This document shows, piece by piece, positions 37,435 through 46,568 of a stretch of 64,000 nt of DNA. The number at the start of each line of letters is the position of its first letter. The stretch's first letter is position 1. The position numbers and the translations under genes are program-made. The notes under the pieces were generated by a model. The model had not been told where the DNA came from, did no database searches, and saw only the letters and a list, made by a program, of their open reading frames with translations. Source of the stretch: Baekduia alba (GTDB lineage: Bacteria > Actinomycetota > Thermoleophilia > Solirubrobacterales > Solirubrobacteraceae); NCBI RefSeq assembly GCF_028416635.1, contig NZ_CP114013.1, positions 1 to 64,000 of the forward strand, given 5' to 3'.

Positions 37435-37788
37435 ATGGACATCGACGCGACCAAGGGGATCGGCGCGGGCGCCTTCCCGCGGCCGGCGCAGAGGGCCGAG
37501 GAGGCCCCGGCGACCGGTGAGTTCGCGCGCGTGTTCGACCTCGCCGAGGCGCGCCGGCGCCGCATGACGGGCCCGGATCGCATCCCGGACGAGGTCTGGG
37601 ACGACATCACCCGCGCGGGGCAGCTCGCCGACGACCTGTCCGAGCGCGGCCAGGCCGTGCGGTTCGACACGCACCGGCTGACCAACCGCGTGGTGGCATC
37701 GCTCGTCGACGAGGACGGGCGCGTGCTGCGCCCGGTGGCGCTGGGCGAGATCTTCGGCACCGAACCCGACCCGGCTCCGGCCGCGTAG
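37435..37788 (+). CDS. flaG: FlaG-like protein
   Basis: A 117-residue protein whose C-terminus (GQAVRFDTHRLTNRVVASLVDEDGRVLRPVALGEIF) fits the FlaG family pattern of a beta-strand pair reading L-x-F-x-x-D...vvxxvxDxxgxvlrxIp. FlaG proteins are usually encoded next to fliD and influence filament length. The N-terminal half (about 1-70) is not conserved in type. RBS AAAGGA lies 5 bp before the ATG. fliD starts 12 bp downstream, so they share the sigma-28-type promoter at 37349. Confidence 0.7.
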   Translation: MDIDATKGIGAGAFPRPAQRAEEAPATGEFARVFDLAEARRRRMTGPDRIPDEVWDDITRAGQLADDLSERGQAVRFDTHRLTNRVVASLVDEDGRVLRPVALGEIFGTEPDPAPAA

Positions 37789-37800
37789 AGGAGCGCACGC

Positions 37801-39180
37801 ATGGCGGGCATCCAGATGAGCGGCCTGGTCTCGGGCCTCGACACGGCCTCGATCATCGACCAGCTCATGGCGGTCGAGAAGCTGCCGCGCACGAAGATCA
37901 CGCTGGACCAGGACTCGACGACCAAGAAGCAGAGCCTGCTGCAGGACCTGTCGGCGAAGCTGACGACGCTGAAGTTCGCCAACGACGACCTGAAGTCGTT
38001 CCTCAGCTGGGGCGACACGCAGACCGTCGAGAGCGCCGACGCGAGCAAGCTGACGGTCACGCGCACCGGCGGCGCCGCACCCGGCGGCTACGACGTCGCC
38101 GTCAACCAGCTCGCGTCCGCCGCGCGCCAGACCTACAAGTTCGTCAGCCCGGCGGCCGACGGCACGCTGGACATCGCCAACGCCGACGGCACGCCGCGCG
38201 CCTCGATCGCGCTGAAGGCCGGCGCGTCGATCGACGACGCGGTCGGGGCGATCAACAGCTCCACGAGCTCCAACCTCTTCGCCGTCAACGTCAACGGCAA
38301 CCTGGTCCTCAGCGCCAAGACGACCGGCGACCAGAGCGGCTTCGGCGTCGCCGGCGCGGCCATCGACTCCCAGTTGGAGAGCGTCGCGGGCCAGAACGCC
38401 AAGGTCACGATCAACGGGACGGCCTACGAGCGCCAGTCCAACACGATCACCGACGCGCTGCCCGGCGTGTCGATGACGTTGAAGGGCAAGACGGCGACGG
38501 GCGCCACGGTCGGGATGACCGTCGGCAATCCCGGGCCCGACAAGGACAAGATCGTCACGAAGGTCAAGGCGTTCGTCACGGCCTACAACGACGTCGTCAC
38601 CGCCGCGCGCGCCGGCCTGTCCGAGAAGCCGGTCGTCAACGCGGCGACCACGGCCGACGTCCAGAAGGGCACGCTCTTCGGCGACTCGGGGCTGACGACG
38701 ATGCTGTCGCAGTTCCGCACGACGCTGTCCAACCCGGTCGCCGGCCTGTCGGGCACCTACAACTCGATGGGCGCGCTGGGCATCACGACCGGCGCCGCGA
38801 GCGCGACGCTCAACCAGGACTCGCTCGACGGCAAGCTGACGCTCGACGAAGACAAGCTGCGCGCGGCGCTGGACGCCGACCCCAACGTGGTCAAGAGCCT
38901 GCTGGGCGGGACCAGCGGCACCAACGGCTTCGCCCAGGGCTTCGGGTCGATCCTGGCCAACTACCAGGGCAGCAACGGGCTGATCCAGTCACGGATCACG
39001 TCGGCGACGTCCGACCTCACCGACATGTCGACGAAGCTCACGAACTTCGACGCGCGCATGGACGCCAAGCAGGCGCTCCTGCAGAAGCAGTTCACGGCGA
39101 TGGAGACGGCGCTGTCGGCCAGCAACTCCGCCGGCTCGAGCCTGTCGGGCCTCGTCTCCTCGATGACCGCGAACAACTAG
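37801..39180 (+). CDS. fliD: Flagellar filament capping protein FliD
   Basis: Cap protein (HAP2) that promotes flagellin insertion at the filament tip, 459 residues. The N-terminus MAGIQMSGLVSGLDTASIIDQLMAVEKLPRTKI is canonical. The C-terminal FliD domain contains VKAFVTAYNDVV, YNSMGALGI, LTLDEDKLRAALDADPNVVKSLLGG and the coiled-coil LTNFDARMDAKQALLQKQFTAMETALS. The gene follows flaG by 12 bp. Confidence 0.95.
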   Translation: MAGIQMSGLVSGLDTASIIDQLMAVEKLPRTKITLDQDSTTKKQSLLQDLSAKLTTLKFANDDLKSFLSWGDTQTVESADASKLTVTRTGGAAPGGYDVAVNQLASAARQTYKFVSPAADGTLDIANADGTPRASIALKAGASIDDAVGAINSSTSSNLFAVNVNGNLVLSAKTTGDQSGFGVAGAAIDSQLESVAGQNAKVTINGTAYERQSNTITDALPGVSMTLKGKTATGATVGMTVGNPGPDKDKIVTKVKAFVTAYNDVVTAARAGLSEKPVVNAATTADVQKGTLFGDSGLTTMLSQFRTTLSNPVAGLSGTYNSMGALGITTGAASATLNQDSLDGKLTLDEDKLRAALDADPNVVKSLLGGTSGTNGFAQGFGSILANYQGSNGLIQSRITSATSDLTDMSTKLTNFDARMDAKQALLQKQFTAMETALSASNSAGSSLSGLVSSMTANN

Positions 39181-39190
39181 CCCGCGGACC

Positions 39191-39217
39191 TCAAGACCAC
39201 CGTGCTCCCAGCGATTA
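39191..39217 (+). promoter_or_regulatory. Sigma-28-type promoter for fliS-fliT
   Basis: TCAAGACC (39191-39198), 11 bp, AGCGATTA (39210-39217). The -35 is good; the -10 matches GCCGATAA at 5 of 8, so it is the weakest of the set. It lies in the 71-bp gap between fliD and fliS. Confidence 0.55.
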
Positions 39218-39251
39218 ACCGAATGTCCCTCCTCCCTCGGAAGCGAAGCGC

Positions 39252-39647
39252 ATGAACCCCTACGCCAGCCCGCAGTCCTACCGCGACTCCGCGGTCCTGA
39301 CCGCCTCACCCGAGCAGCTCGTCGTGATGCTGTACGACGGGGCCGTCCGGTTCCTGCGCCAGGCCGAGGTCGCCATGAACGAGGGCGCCTGGCTGCACAG
39401 CTTCGAGAAGCTCGGCCGGGCCGAGGCGATCCTCGACGAGCTGCTCGCGACGCTGAACCTGGAGACCGGCGAGATCGCCGAGCGCCTCCAGGCCATCTAC
39501 ATCTTCTGCAAGAAGACGCTGATCGAGGCGCGCATCCAGCGCCAGGGCGAGAAGATCGGCCAGGTCGTCGCGCTGCTCGCCAACCTGCGCGAGGCGTGGG
39601 CCAAGCTCGCCGAGCAGGCCTCGGCCGCCGCCCCGGCCTCCGCCTGA
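39252..39647 (+). CDS. fliS: Flagellin export chaperone FliS
   Basis: Binds the flagellin C-terminus and prevents premature polymerisation. The 131-residue product has the family signature ASPQSYRDSAVLTASPEQLVVMLYDGAVRFLRQAEVAM, then FEKLGRAEAILDELLATLNLETGEIAERLQAIYIFCKKTLIEARIQR. Length and motifs are typical. Part of the fliD-fliS-fliT order common in flagellated bacteria. Confidence 0.95.
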   Translation: MNPYASPQSYRDSAVLTASPEQLVVMLYDGAVRFLRQAEVAMNEGAWLHSFEKLGRAEAILDELLATLNLETGEIAERLQAIYIFCKKTLIEARIQRQGEKIGQVVALLANLREAWAKLAEQASAAAPASA

Positions 39648-39666
39648 CGCGATCGCGCGTGAGATC

Positions 39667-39996
39667 ATGAGCGCTCAGCTGTTCTCCGCGCTCCTGGCGC
39701 TCGGTCGCGAGGAGCACGCCCTGGTGACCGACGGTCGCTGGGAGGACCTCGCCGACGTCAACCACCGGCGCGACCGCCTGATCGCCGCGCTGCCCGCCGC
39801 CGCCCCCGCGGAGGCCATGGGCGACCTGCGTGAGGCCGTGCGCCTCCAGGCCCTGTCGGCCGCCGCCCTGCGCCAGGGCATCGCCGAGGTGGGCGCCGAG
39901 CTGCGCGCCCTCGGGACCGGCCGGACCGCCGCCGCCGGCTACGCCGCCGGCACCGGCGTGCCGCAGCCGCGGCCGTCGTTCAACAGCGTCGGCTGA
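39667..39996 (+). CDS. FliT-like flagellar chaperone
   Basis: A 109-residue helical protein (FSALLALGREEHALVTDGRWEDLADVNHRRDRLIAALP, LREAVRLQALSAAALRQGIAEVGAEL). The Glu/Leu-rich helices with WEDLADVNHRRDRLIAAL resemble the FliT/FlgN chaperone pattern. The position directly after fliS supports FliT, which chaperones FliD. Sequence similarity alone is weak. It starts 19 bp after fliS. Confidence 0.6.
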   Translation: MSAQLFSALLALGREEHALVTDGRWEDLADVNHRRDRLIAALPAAAPAEAMGDLREAVRLQALSAAALRQGIAEVGAELRALGTGRTAAAGYAAGTGVPQPRPSFNSVG

Positions 39997-40057
39997 GCGC
40001 GCGCGGACGCCCGCCCGGCCGCCTGGTTTGCGGCTGGACGCTTTCTGGACGCGGGCC

Positions 40058-40084
40058 TCAAGCGCCGGTCCGTTCGGCCGAGAA
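40058..40084 (+). promoter_or_regulatory. Sigma-28-type promoter for the flgB-to-flgE operon
   Basis: TCAAGCGC (40058-40065), 11 bp, GCCGAGAA (40077-40084), identical in its -10 to the one ahead of the FlgF/FlgG-type gene. It is 70 bp before the flgB ATG and precedes a run of 14 plus-strand genes that ends at the terminator at 50453. Confidence 0.78.
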
Positions 40085-40154
40085 CGGTGAGTGGGTCGCC
40101 ATGGTCGGCGACTGACTCAGAGCCCACGGACGGGCGACGCACTTCCGCACGTCC

Positions 40155-40511
40155 ATGGACCTCTTCGACACCACTCAGATCGGCCTCGAGCGCGCCCTCT
40201 CCGGCTCCTCGCTGCGCCAGCAGGCGATCGCGCAGAACATCGCGAACGTCAACACCCCCGGCTACCGCCGCCAGGACGTCGACTTCCAGTCGGCTCTCGC
40301 CGCGGCCTGGGACGGGGGCGAGCACAAGGTGGAGAGCGTGGCGCCGGCCACCGAGGCCGACATGAGCTCGGTGATGCGCGTCGACGGCAGCTCCGTCGAC
40401 ATCGACCAGGAGGCCGCGACGCAGGCCCAGAACGGGCTGCAGTACGAGGCCGTCTCGTCGGTGATGAAGACGCGCGTGAACATCCTCAAGACCGCGATCG
40501 GGAGCATGTGA
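40155..40511 (+). CDS. flgB: Flagellar basal-body rod protein FlgB
   Basis: Proximal rod subunit, 118 residues. It contains TQIGLERALSGSSLRQQAIAQNIANVNTPGYRRQDVDFQSAL, with the rod motif ANVNTPGY, and a C-terminal helix (QNGLQYEAVSSVMKTRVNILKTAIGSM) typical of FlgB. It is the first gene of the rod/basal-body operon; its stop overlaps the flgC start (TGATG). Confidence 0.95.
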   Translation: MDLFDTTQIGLERALSGSSLRQQAIAQNIANVNTPGYRRQDVDFQSALAAAWDGGEHKVESVAPATEADMSSVMRVDGSSVDIDQEAATQAQNGLQYEAVSSVMKTRVNILKTAIGSM

Positions 40512-40969
40512 TGGGCCTGTTCGACGCGATCGACGCCTCCGGGTCCGGCCTCACGGCCGAGCGCCTGCGGATGGACGTCACCTCCGAGAACCTCGCCAAC
40601 GCCGAGACGACCAAGGGCGCCGATGGGCAGCCCTACCGCCGCAAGGAGGTCGTCGTCCAGGAGGCCGGTGGCGCGGCGACGACGTTCGCCTCGGTGCTCT
40701 CGGGCATCCAGGGCCGCGGCGCCGGCGGCGCCGGCGTCACCAACGGCGTGAAGGTCGCCGGGATCGTCGAGGACCAGACCGCGCTCAAGCGGATCTACGA
40801 CCCCGGCCACCCCGACGCCGACAAGAACGGCTACGTGACGATGCCCAACGTCAACACGGTGACGGAGATGACCGACCTCATCTCGTCCTCCCGCGCCTAC
40901 GAGGCCAACGTCACGGCGATGCAGACCGCCAAGACGATGTTCTCCAAGACCTTGGACCTCCTGCGCTGA
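40511..40969 (+). CDS. flgC: Flagellar basal-body rod protein FlgC
   Basis: Proximal rod subunit, 152 residues. Start MGLFDAIDASGSGLTAERLRMDVTSENLANAETTKGADGQPYRRKEVV matches FlgC, with the family's LANAxTT motif and PYRRKE. The C-terminus has YDPGHPDADKNGYVTMPNVNTVTEMTDLISSSRAYEANVTAMQTAKTMFSKTLDLLR. It overlaps flgB and fliE by one base each. Confidence 0.96.
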   Translation: MGLFDAIDASGSGLTAERLRMDVTSENLANAETTKGADGQPYRRKEVVVQEAGGAATTFASVLSGIQGRGAGGAGVTNGVKVAGIVEDQTALKRIYDPGHPDADKNGYVTMPNVNTVTEMTDLISSSRAYEANVTAMQTAKTMFSKTLDLLR

Positions 40970-41286
40970 TGCCGATCGATCTCACGATGGCGATCAAGGG
41001 CATCGGCGGCGGCGCCGAATGGAACGTCGGCGCGGTCGACGGCACGCCGGTCGCCGGCGGTGGCGGACCCTCCTTCGCCTCCGCGCTCGGCAACCAGCTC
41101 GGCGCGCTCGAGAAGTCCCAGAACGCCGCGGCCGACGCGTCGCGCTCGCTGGCCGACGGTACGGCCACGGACCCGACGCAGGCGGTTGTCGCGGTAGAGC
41201 GCGCGCAGCTGTCGATGCAGCTGGCGGCGCAGTTGCGCACCAAGGGCACCGAAGCCCTCCAAGAACTCCTTCGCACCCAGGTCTAA
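40969..41286 (+). CDS. fliE: Flagellar hook-basal body protein FliE
   Basis: Connects the MS ring to the rod, 105 residues. The C-terminal half (FASALGNQLGALEKSQNAAADASRSLADGTATDPTQAVVAVERAQLSMQLAAQLRTKGTEALQELLRTQV) is the FliE signature. The N-terminus is Gly-rich and short. It lies between flgC (overlap) and fliF (33 bp). Confidence 0.94.
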   Translation: MPIDLTMAIKGIGGGAEWNVGAVDGTPVAGGGGPSFASALGNQLGALEKSQNAAADASRSLADGTATDPTQAVVAVERAQLSMQLAAQLRTKGTEALQELLRTQV

Positions 41287-41319
41287 GCCTCACCCTCCGA
41301 CCCGGAGCCCCTCCCTCCA

Positions 41320-42870
41320 ATGGCTCTCTTCAACTCCATGTCCCTGCGCGGCAAGCTCACGCTTGCCGCCTGCGCGCTCGCCTTCCTCGCCGCGTCGTTG
41401 TTCATCGTCAAGATGGCCTCCAAGCCGTCCTACACGACGGTGATGACCGGCGTCGACCCCGCCAAGACCACGCAGATCACCACGGCGCTCACCTCCGCCG
41501 GCGTTCCCTTCGAGCTCCAGAACGGAGGCACGGCGGTGGCCGTGCAGAAGGGCAAGGAGACGGCGGCCAACGTCGCGCTCGCCAGCAAGGGCCTCAACGG
41601 CGGCGTCACCCAGCCCGGCTTCGAGATCCTCGACAAGCAGAAGCTCGGCGCCTCCAGCCAGCAGCAGCAGGTCGCCTACCAGCGTGGCCTCGAGGGCGAG
41701 ATCGCCAACACGGTCTCCCAGATCGACGGCGCCGGCGGCGCCACGGTCAACCTCACGCTCGGCCAGGACAACCTCTTCGCCGACGAGTCGCAGCCCGCGA
41801 CCGCCGCGGTCCTGATCCCCAACGACGCGTCGGGCATGGACCCGGCCGCGATCAAGGGCATCGCCAACCTGGTCGCCGCGTCGGTGCCCAAGCTCAAGTC
41901 CAGCGCGGTGACGATCACCGACGGCTCGGGCACGATGCTGTGGCCGCAGGGCGACGGCGCGGGCGGGGGCTCCGAGGGCCTGCCCAACAAGACCGCGGCC
42001 GAGGCGCGCTACAACGCCTCGACCCAGTCCGCCGTCCAGGCGATGCTCGACCGCACGCTGGGCACCAACAAGGCGCAGGTCATCGTCCACTCCGACCTCG
42101 ACGTCAACAAGACCGACGAGCAGAAGCTCAGCTACGACACCAAGAACGTCGTGCCGCTGACGTCGGAGACGACCGACGAGTCGCTGAAGGGCACCGGCTC
42201 GACGTCGGGCGGCAAGACGGGCACGGCCAGCAACCTGCCGGGCTACGCCGCGAGCGGCGGCACCAGCGGCGGCAACAACGACTACAAGAACAAGTCCGAG
42301 AAGGTCACCAACGGCGCCGGCAAGACCATCACCAAGACGACGATCGCCCCCGGCGCGGTCAACCGCATGGACGTCGCCGTCATGTTGGACAAGTCGGTCA
42401 AGCTCGACGCGACGCAGCTGTCGCAGCTCAAGGCGTCGATCGGCTCGGCCGCCGGCCTGCAGATCGCGCAGCGCAAGGACACGCTGAACGTGACGCAGAA
42501 CATGAGCTTCGCGCCGGTCGCGGCCGCGGCGAAGTCCGGTGGCCCGATCCCCGCCGCCTTCTCCGGCATCCTCAAGGGTGCGGGCATCGGCCTCGGCGCG
42601 CTGCTGTTCCTGTTCTTCGTCACCCGCCACCTGCGGCGCCGCGAGCGCGGCGAGCTGATCGACGAGCCGTCCTGGCTGAAGTCGCTGGAGGCCGCCCGGC
42701 CGACCGCCGAGCTCATGCCGATGCCGGACTTCACGTCCGACGCCTCGGCGAACGACGTGGCGATCGCCACGGCCGACCCGCGCCGCAAGCAGTTGGACAA
42801 CATCATCCACGACGAGCCCGAGCGCGTGGCCGCGCACCTCCGTCAGTGGGTCACGGAGGACAACAAGTGA
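41320..42870 (+). CDS. fliF: Flagellar MS-ring protein FliF
   Basis: Membrane ring that seats the rod and switch, 516 residues. It has an N-terminal helix (about 10-30, LTLAACALAFLAASLFIVKMA), the YscJ-like ring-building domains (YTTVMTGVDPAKTTQITTALTSAGVPFELQNGG, QKLGASSQQQQVAYQRGLEGEIANTVSQIDG), and a second helix near 420-440 (FSGILKGAGIGLGALLFLFFVTRHL). The C-terminal tail LDNIIHDEPERVAAHLRQWV binds FliG. The central loop (about 280-330) is Gly/Ser/Thr-rich. Its stop overlaps the fliG GTG. Confidence 0.95.
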   Translation: MALFNSMSLRGKLTLAACALAFLAASLFIVKMASKPSYTTVMTGVDPAKTTQITTALTSAGVPFELQNGGTAVAVQKGKETAANVALASKGLNGGVTQPGFEILDKQKLGASSQQQQVAYQRGLEGEIANTVSQIDGAGGATVNLTLGQDNLFADESQPATAAVLIPNDASGMDPAAIKGIANLVAASVPKLKSSAVTITDGSGTMLWPQGDGAGGGSEGLPNKTAAEARYNASTQSAVQAMLDRTLGTNKAQVIVHSDLDVNKTDEQKLSYDTKNVVPLTSETTDESLKGTGSTSGGKTGTASNLPGYAASGGTSGGNNDYKNKSEKVTNGAGKTITKTTIAPGAVNRMDVAVMLDKSVKLDATQLSQLKASIGSAAGLQIAQRKDTLNVTQNMSFAPVAAAAKSGGPIPAAFSGILKGAGIGLGALLFLFFVTRHLRRRERGELIDEPSWLKSLEAARPTAELMPMPDFTSDASANDVAIATADPRRKQLDNIIHDEPERVAAHLRQWVTEDNK

Positions 42871-43907
42871 GCCTCGCCACGCGCGGCGGCGCCACCGCGC
42901 TGACGGGGCGCCAGAAGGCCGCGGTCTTCCTGATCACGATCGGCACGACTCGTGCCGCCGAGGTCCTGAAGTTCTTGAGCGAGCGCGAGATCGAGGCGAT
43001 CTCGGCCGAGATGGCGTCGCTGTGGCGCGTCAAGGCCGAGACGGCCGACGCGGTCGTCCAGGAGCTCGCCGAGCGCTTCGACACCCAGAACGAGTTCGCG
43101 ATGGGCGGCCCCGACTTCGCCCGCGAGGTCCTCGAGCACCTGCTCGGGCCGACGCGCGCGGAGGAGATCCTCGGCCAGATCACCGCGCAGGCGGAGCTGC
43201 GCCCGTTCGACTTCCTGCGCCGCACGCCGCCGGAGCAGATCGCGACGTTCCTCGCCGATGAGGCGCCGCAGACGATCGCGCTCGTCGTCGCGTCGCTGCA
43301 CACGACGCTGGGCGCCAAGGTGCTCGGCTGCCTCACGCCCGAGATCCAGGCCAACGTCGCGATGCGCATCGCGACGATGGAGGACACCAACCCGGGCGTC
43401 GTCGAGGACGTCGAGCGCGGCCTGCGCCTCAAGCTCTCCAACGTCCTCACGCAAGAGTTCTCCCAGGCCGGCGGCGTCGACTCGCTCGCCGAGCTGCTCA
43501 ACCGCGCCGGGCGCTCGACCGAGCGCACCGTGCTCGAGGCGATCGCGGAGACCGACGGCGAGCTGGCCGACGAGATCCGCCAGAAGCTCTTCACGTTCGA
43601 CGACATCGTCGTGCTCAGCGACCGCGACATCCAGCTGCTGCTGCGCGAGGTCGACCAGAAGGACCTCGGGCTGGCGCTGCGCGGCGTCAACGACGAGGTC
43701 AAGGACACCATCTTCCGCAACATGTCCACGCGCGGCGCCGAGATGCTCCAGGAGGATCTCGACACCGGCAAGCCGCAGCGGCGGTCCGTGGTCGAGGAGG
43801 CCCAGAGCCGCATCGTCGGCGCCATCCGCCGGCTCGAGGACGCGGGCGCGATCTCGATCGGCCGCGGCGGCGAGGACGGCGAGTCGTCCGAGGACGACAT
43901 CATCTGA
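42867..43907 (+). CDS. fliG: Flagellar motor switch protein FliG
   Basis: Rotor protein that contacts FliF, FliM and MotA, 346 residues. It contains LTGRQKAAVFLITIGTTRAAEVLKFLSEREIEAISAEM (FliF-binding domain), the EHPQ-equivalent region in DEAPQTIALVVASL, and the C-terminal torque domain with LFTFDDIVVLSDRDIQLLLREVDQKDLGLALRGVNDEVKDTIFRNMS. GTG at 42867 overlaps the fliF stop by 4 bp. The last 15 residues are acidic. Confidence 0.96.
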   Translation: MSLATRGGATALTGRQKAAVFLITIGTTRAAEVLKFLSEREIEAISAEMASLWRVKAETADAVVQELAERFDTQNEFAMGGPDFAREVLEHLLGPTRAEEILGQITAQAELRPFDFLRRTPPEQIATFLADEAPQTIALVVASLHTTLGAKVLGCLTPEIQANVAMRIATMEDTNPGVVEDVERGLRLKLSNVLTQEFSQAGGVDSLAELLNRAGRSTERTVLEAIAETDGELADEIRQKLFTFDDIVVLSDRDIQLLLREVDQKDLGLALRGVNDEVKDTIFRNMSTRGAEMLQEDLDTGKPQRRSVVEEAQSRIVGAIRRLEDAGAISIGRGGEDGESSEDDII

Positions 43908-44509
43908 TGGAGGCCTTCACCTTCCCCACGTTGGAGGCCCCCGCGGGGCTCGACACCATCGGCGCCCCGGTGCCCGACGCGCCGCAGATCGACCTGGCCG
44001 CCGAGGCCGAGGCCGCGCGTGCCGCCGGCCACGAGGCGGGCTTCCAGGCCGGGCTGCTCGAGGCCCAAGCCCACATGGCCGCCGGCATCTCCGCCCTGCA
44101 GGCCGCCGCGGAGGCCGTCGCCGCCGAGCGCGACCGCGTCGCCGCCGGCGTGGAGTCCGCCGCGGTGGAGCTGGCCCTGCGCATCGCCGAGCAGGCGCTC
44201 GGCGCGCAGATCGCGGCCAAGCCCGAGGTCGTCGTGGAGGTCGTCCGCGGCGCGCTGCGCCGGCTGGTCGAGCGCGAGCGGGTGACGATCCTCGTCAACC
44301 CCGAAGACCTCGAGCTCGTCCGCGGCGCGTCGGCGGCACTGGTCGCCGAGCTCGGCGGCATCGAGAGCTGCGACGTGCAGGCCGAGCGCCGCGTGGCGCG
44401 CGGCGGTGCGGTCGTCCGCACGGTCGAGGGCGAGGTCGACGCCGCGCTGACCACCAAGCTCGCCCGGGCCCGTGAGGCGCTCGAAGAGGAGCTGCGCGAC
44501 CGTGCCTGA
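43907..44509 (+). CDS. fliH: Flagellar assembly protein FliH
   Basis: Negative regulator and stator of the FliI export ATPase, 200 residues. It is Ala/Glu-rich and helical in the middle (AAGHEAGFQAGLLEAQAHMAAGISALQAAAEAVAAERDRVA, including a GxxxG-type stretch). The C-terminal domain ALRIAEQALGAQIAAKPEVVVEVVRGALRRLVERERVTILVNPEDLELV is the FliH/V-ATPase E-like signature. It overlaps fliG by one base and fliI by 8. Confidence 0.93.
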   Translation: MEAFTFPTLEAPAGLDTIGAPVPDAPQIDLAAEAEAARAAGHEAGFQAGLLEAQAHMAAGISALQAAAEAVAAERDRVAAGVESAAVELALRIAEQALGAQIAAKPEVVVEVVRGALRRLVERERVTILVNPEDLELVRGASAALVAELGGIESCDVQAERRVARGGAVVRTVEGEVDAALTTKLARAREALEEELRDRA

Positions 44510-46043
44510 GCTCGTGCTCGAGCAGGGCGGCGCCATCCTGTCGCCCGAGGCGGAGATCGTCGAGCGCCTGGCCGGCCTCGGCCGCGCCGTCTCGCGCGCC
44601 GACCTGCACCGCCGCCACGGCCGCGTCATGGACCTGATCGGCCTGATCGTCGAGGCCACCGGCCTGGAGGCCGAAGTGGGAGAGGTCTGTGAGATCCGGG
44701 GCGAGCGCACCGGGGGGCCCGCACATCGCGGGGAGGTGTGCGACGTGCGCACCGGCCGCGACGCGCAGACCGGCGCGTGGACCACGATGCCCGCCGAGGT
44801 CGTGGGCTTCCGCTCCGGCCGTACGTTGTTGATGCCCTTGGGCGAGATGCAGGGCATCGGCCCGGGCGACGTCGTCACGGCCACCGGCCGCCAGGTCTCG
44901 GTCTCGATCGGCACCGAGCTGCTCGGCCGCGTGCTCGACGGCCTCGGCCAGCCGATCGACGGTGGCGCCTCGCTGGAGGCGCTGACGCAGCGCCCGATCG
45001 TCGGCGCGCCGCCCTCGCCGCTGCTGCGCCCGCGCATCACCGACCGCGTGACGCTCGGCGTCCGCGCGCTCGACTCGCTCGTCCCGTGCGGCCGCGGCCA
45101 GCGGCTCGGCATCTTCGCCGGCTCCGGCGTGGGCAAGTCCTCGTTGTTGGGGATGATCGCCCGCTCGACGTCGGCCGACATCAACGTCATCTGCCTCGTC
45201 GGCGAGCGTGGTCGCGAGGTCAAGGAGTTCATCGACCGCGACCTCGGCACCGCGATCGACCGCTCCGTGGTCGTCGTCGCGACGTCCGACCAGCCGGCGC
45301 TCGTGCGCATCAAGGCGGCGCTGACGGCGACCGCGATCGCCGAGCACTTCCGCGACCAGGGCGCCGACGTCATGTTGATGATGGACTCGGTGACCCGCTT
45401 CGCGATGGCCCAACGTGAAGTGGGGCTCGCGATCGGCGAGCCGCCGGCGACGCGCGGCTACACGCCGTCGGTCTTCGCGCTGCTGCCCAAGCTGCTGGAG
45501 CGGTCGGGCACGAGCCCGGACGGGTCGATCACCGCGTTGTACACCGTGTTGGTCGACGGCGACGACATGAACGAGCCGATCGCCGACGCGGTCCGCTCGA
45601 TCCTCGACGGCCACATCGTCCTGACGCGCGATCTCGCGCACGCCGGCCACTACCCGGCGATCGACGTGCTGCAGTCCGTCTCCCGCCTGGAGGGCGAGAT
45701 CATGACGCCCGACGTGCGCGAGGGCGCGACGCGCCTGCGCTCGCTGCTGGCCGCCTACCGCGACAAGAAGGACCTGATCGCGATCGGCGCCTACGAGCGC
45801 GGCAGCGACCCGGTGACCGACAAGGCCATCGACCTCAAGGGCGACATCGACGGCTTCCTCAAGCAGCGTCCTGACGAGGCCGTCCCGGGCCCCGACTCCG
45901 ACGACCTGCTGCTGCGCACGGTCGGCATCACCGAGGTGTCGATCGGCGACCTGGCGGCCGCGCTGCCGGCGCCGGCGATCGCCCTCGATCCGGCCGCGCC
46001 GACGGGCCCGTCCGCCATCCCGCCGCTCAACCTCGCGGTCTAG
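44502..46043 (+). CDS. fliI: Flagellum-specific ATPase FliI
   Basis: Export ATPase of the flagellar type III apparatus, 513 residues. Walker A is GSGVGKSS (about 207-214) in GIFAGSGVGKSSLLGMIAR. Also clear are the F1-like LLGRVLDGLGQPIDGG, VVATSDQPALVRIKAALTATAIAEHFRDQGADVMLMMDSVTRFAMAQREVGLAIGEPPATRGYTPSVFALLPKLLERSG and the Walker B MLMMDSVTR. The N-terminus is about 60 residues longer than the minimal enzyme. GTG at 44502 overlaps fliH. Confidence 0.96.
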   Translation: MPELVLEQGGAILSPEAEIVERLAGLGRAVSRADLHRRHGRVMDLIGLIVEATGLEAEVGEVCEIRGERTGGPAHRGEVCDVRTGRDAQTGAWTTMPAEVVGFRSGRTLLMPLGEMQGIGPGDVVTATGRQVSVSIGTELLGRVLDGLGQPIDGGASLEALTQRPIVGAPPSPLLRPRITDRVTLGVRALDSLVPCGRGQRLGIFAGSGVGKSSLLGMIARSTSADINVICLVGERGREVKEFIDRDLGTAIDRSVVVVATSDQPALVRIKAALTATAIAEHFRDQGADVMLMMDSVTRFAMAQREVGLAIGEPPATRGYTPSVFALLPKLLERSGTSPDGSITALYTVLVDGDDMNEPIADAVRSILDGHIVLTRDLAHAGHYPAIDVLQSVSRLEGEIMTPDVREGATRLRSLLAAYRDKKDLIAIGAYERGSDPVTDKAIDLKGDIDGFLKQRPDEAVPGPDSDDLLLRTVGITEVSIGDLAAALPAPAIALDPAAPTGPSAIPPLNLAV

Positions 46044-46112
46044 CGCCGAGCTGTCCGACAGTCGTCCAGCGCGCTTCACCGAGCCCCGATCCGACCGACC
46101 ACCCAGAACGAG

Positions 46113-46568
46113 ATGTCCGCCCCTTTTCGATTCGGCCTTCAGCGTGTGCGCGAGATCCGCGCGCACGACGAGGACCAGGCGAAGGAGCGCTTCGCGGCCA
46201 GCCTCAACGCGCGCGTGCGCGGTGAAGCGACCCTCCGCGCGGCGGAGGACCGGCTGCGCGAGGCGCAGTCCGGCGCGGTCTCGCCGACCCTCGGCCCGCT
46301 GACCGGGGCCTCGCTGGTCTCGCGCCAGGCCTGGGTCGAGCGGCTCGAGCAGTCGCGCGCCGACGCGCAGCTGCGGATGGCCAACTACGAGGCCGAGCTG
46401 CAGCAGCGCCGCGGCGAGCTGCGGCAGGCCAGCCAGGCCCGCGAGGTCCTCGACCAGCTCGAGGTCCGCCAGCGCGAGCAGCACCGCCTGCACGCCGACC
46501 GCGTCGAGTCCGCCGAGCTCGACGAGATGGCCCTGCAGATGCACGCACGCCGGAGCGCCGCGGCATGA
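46113..46568 (+). CDS. fliJ: Flagellar export protein FliJ
   Basis: Coiled-coil stalk of the export ATPase, 151 residues, almost entirely helical and charged (FRFGLQRVREIRAHDEDQAKERFAAS, WVERLEQSRADAQLRMANYEAELQQRRGELRQASQAREVLDQLEVRQREQHRLHADRVESAELDEMALQMHARR). The F-x-L-x-x-V-R-x-x-x N-terminus and position after fliI fit FliJ. It overlaps the transglycosylase gene by 4 bp. The 69-bp gap before it contains no clear sigma-28 site. Confidence 0.9.
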   Translation: MSAPFRFGLQRVREIRAHDEDQAKERFAASLNARVRGEATLRAAEDRLREAQSGAVSPTLGPLTGASLVSRQAWVERLEQSRADAQLRMANYEAELQQRRGELRQASQAREVLDQLEVRQREQHRLHADRVESAELDEMALQMHARRSAAA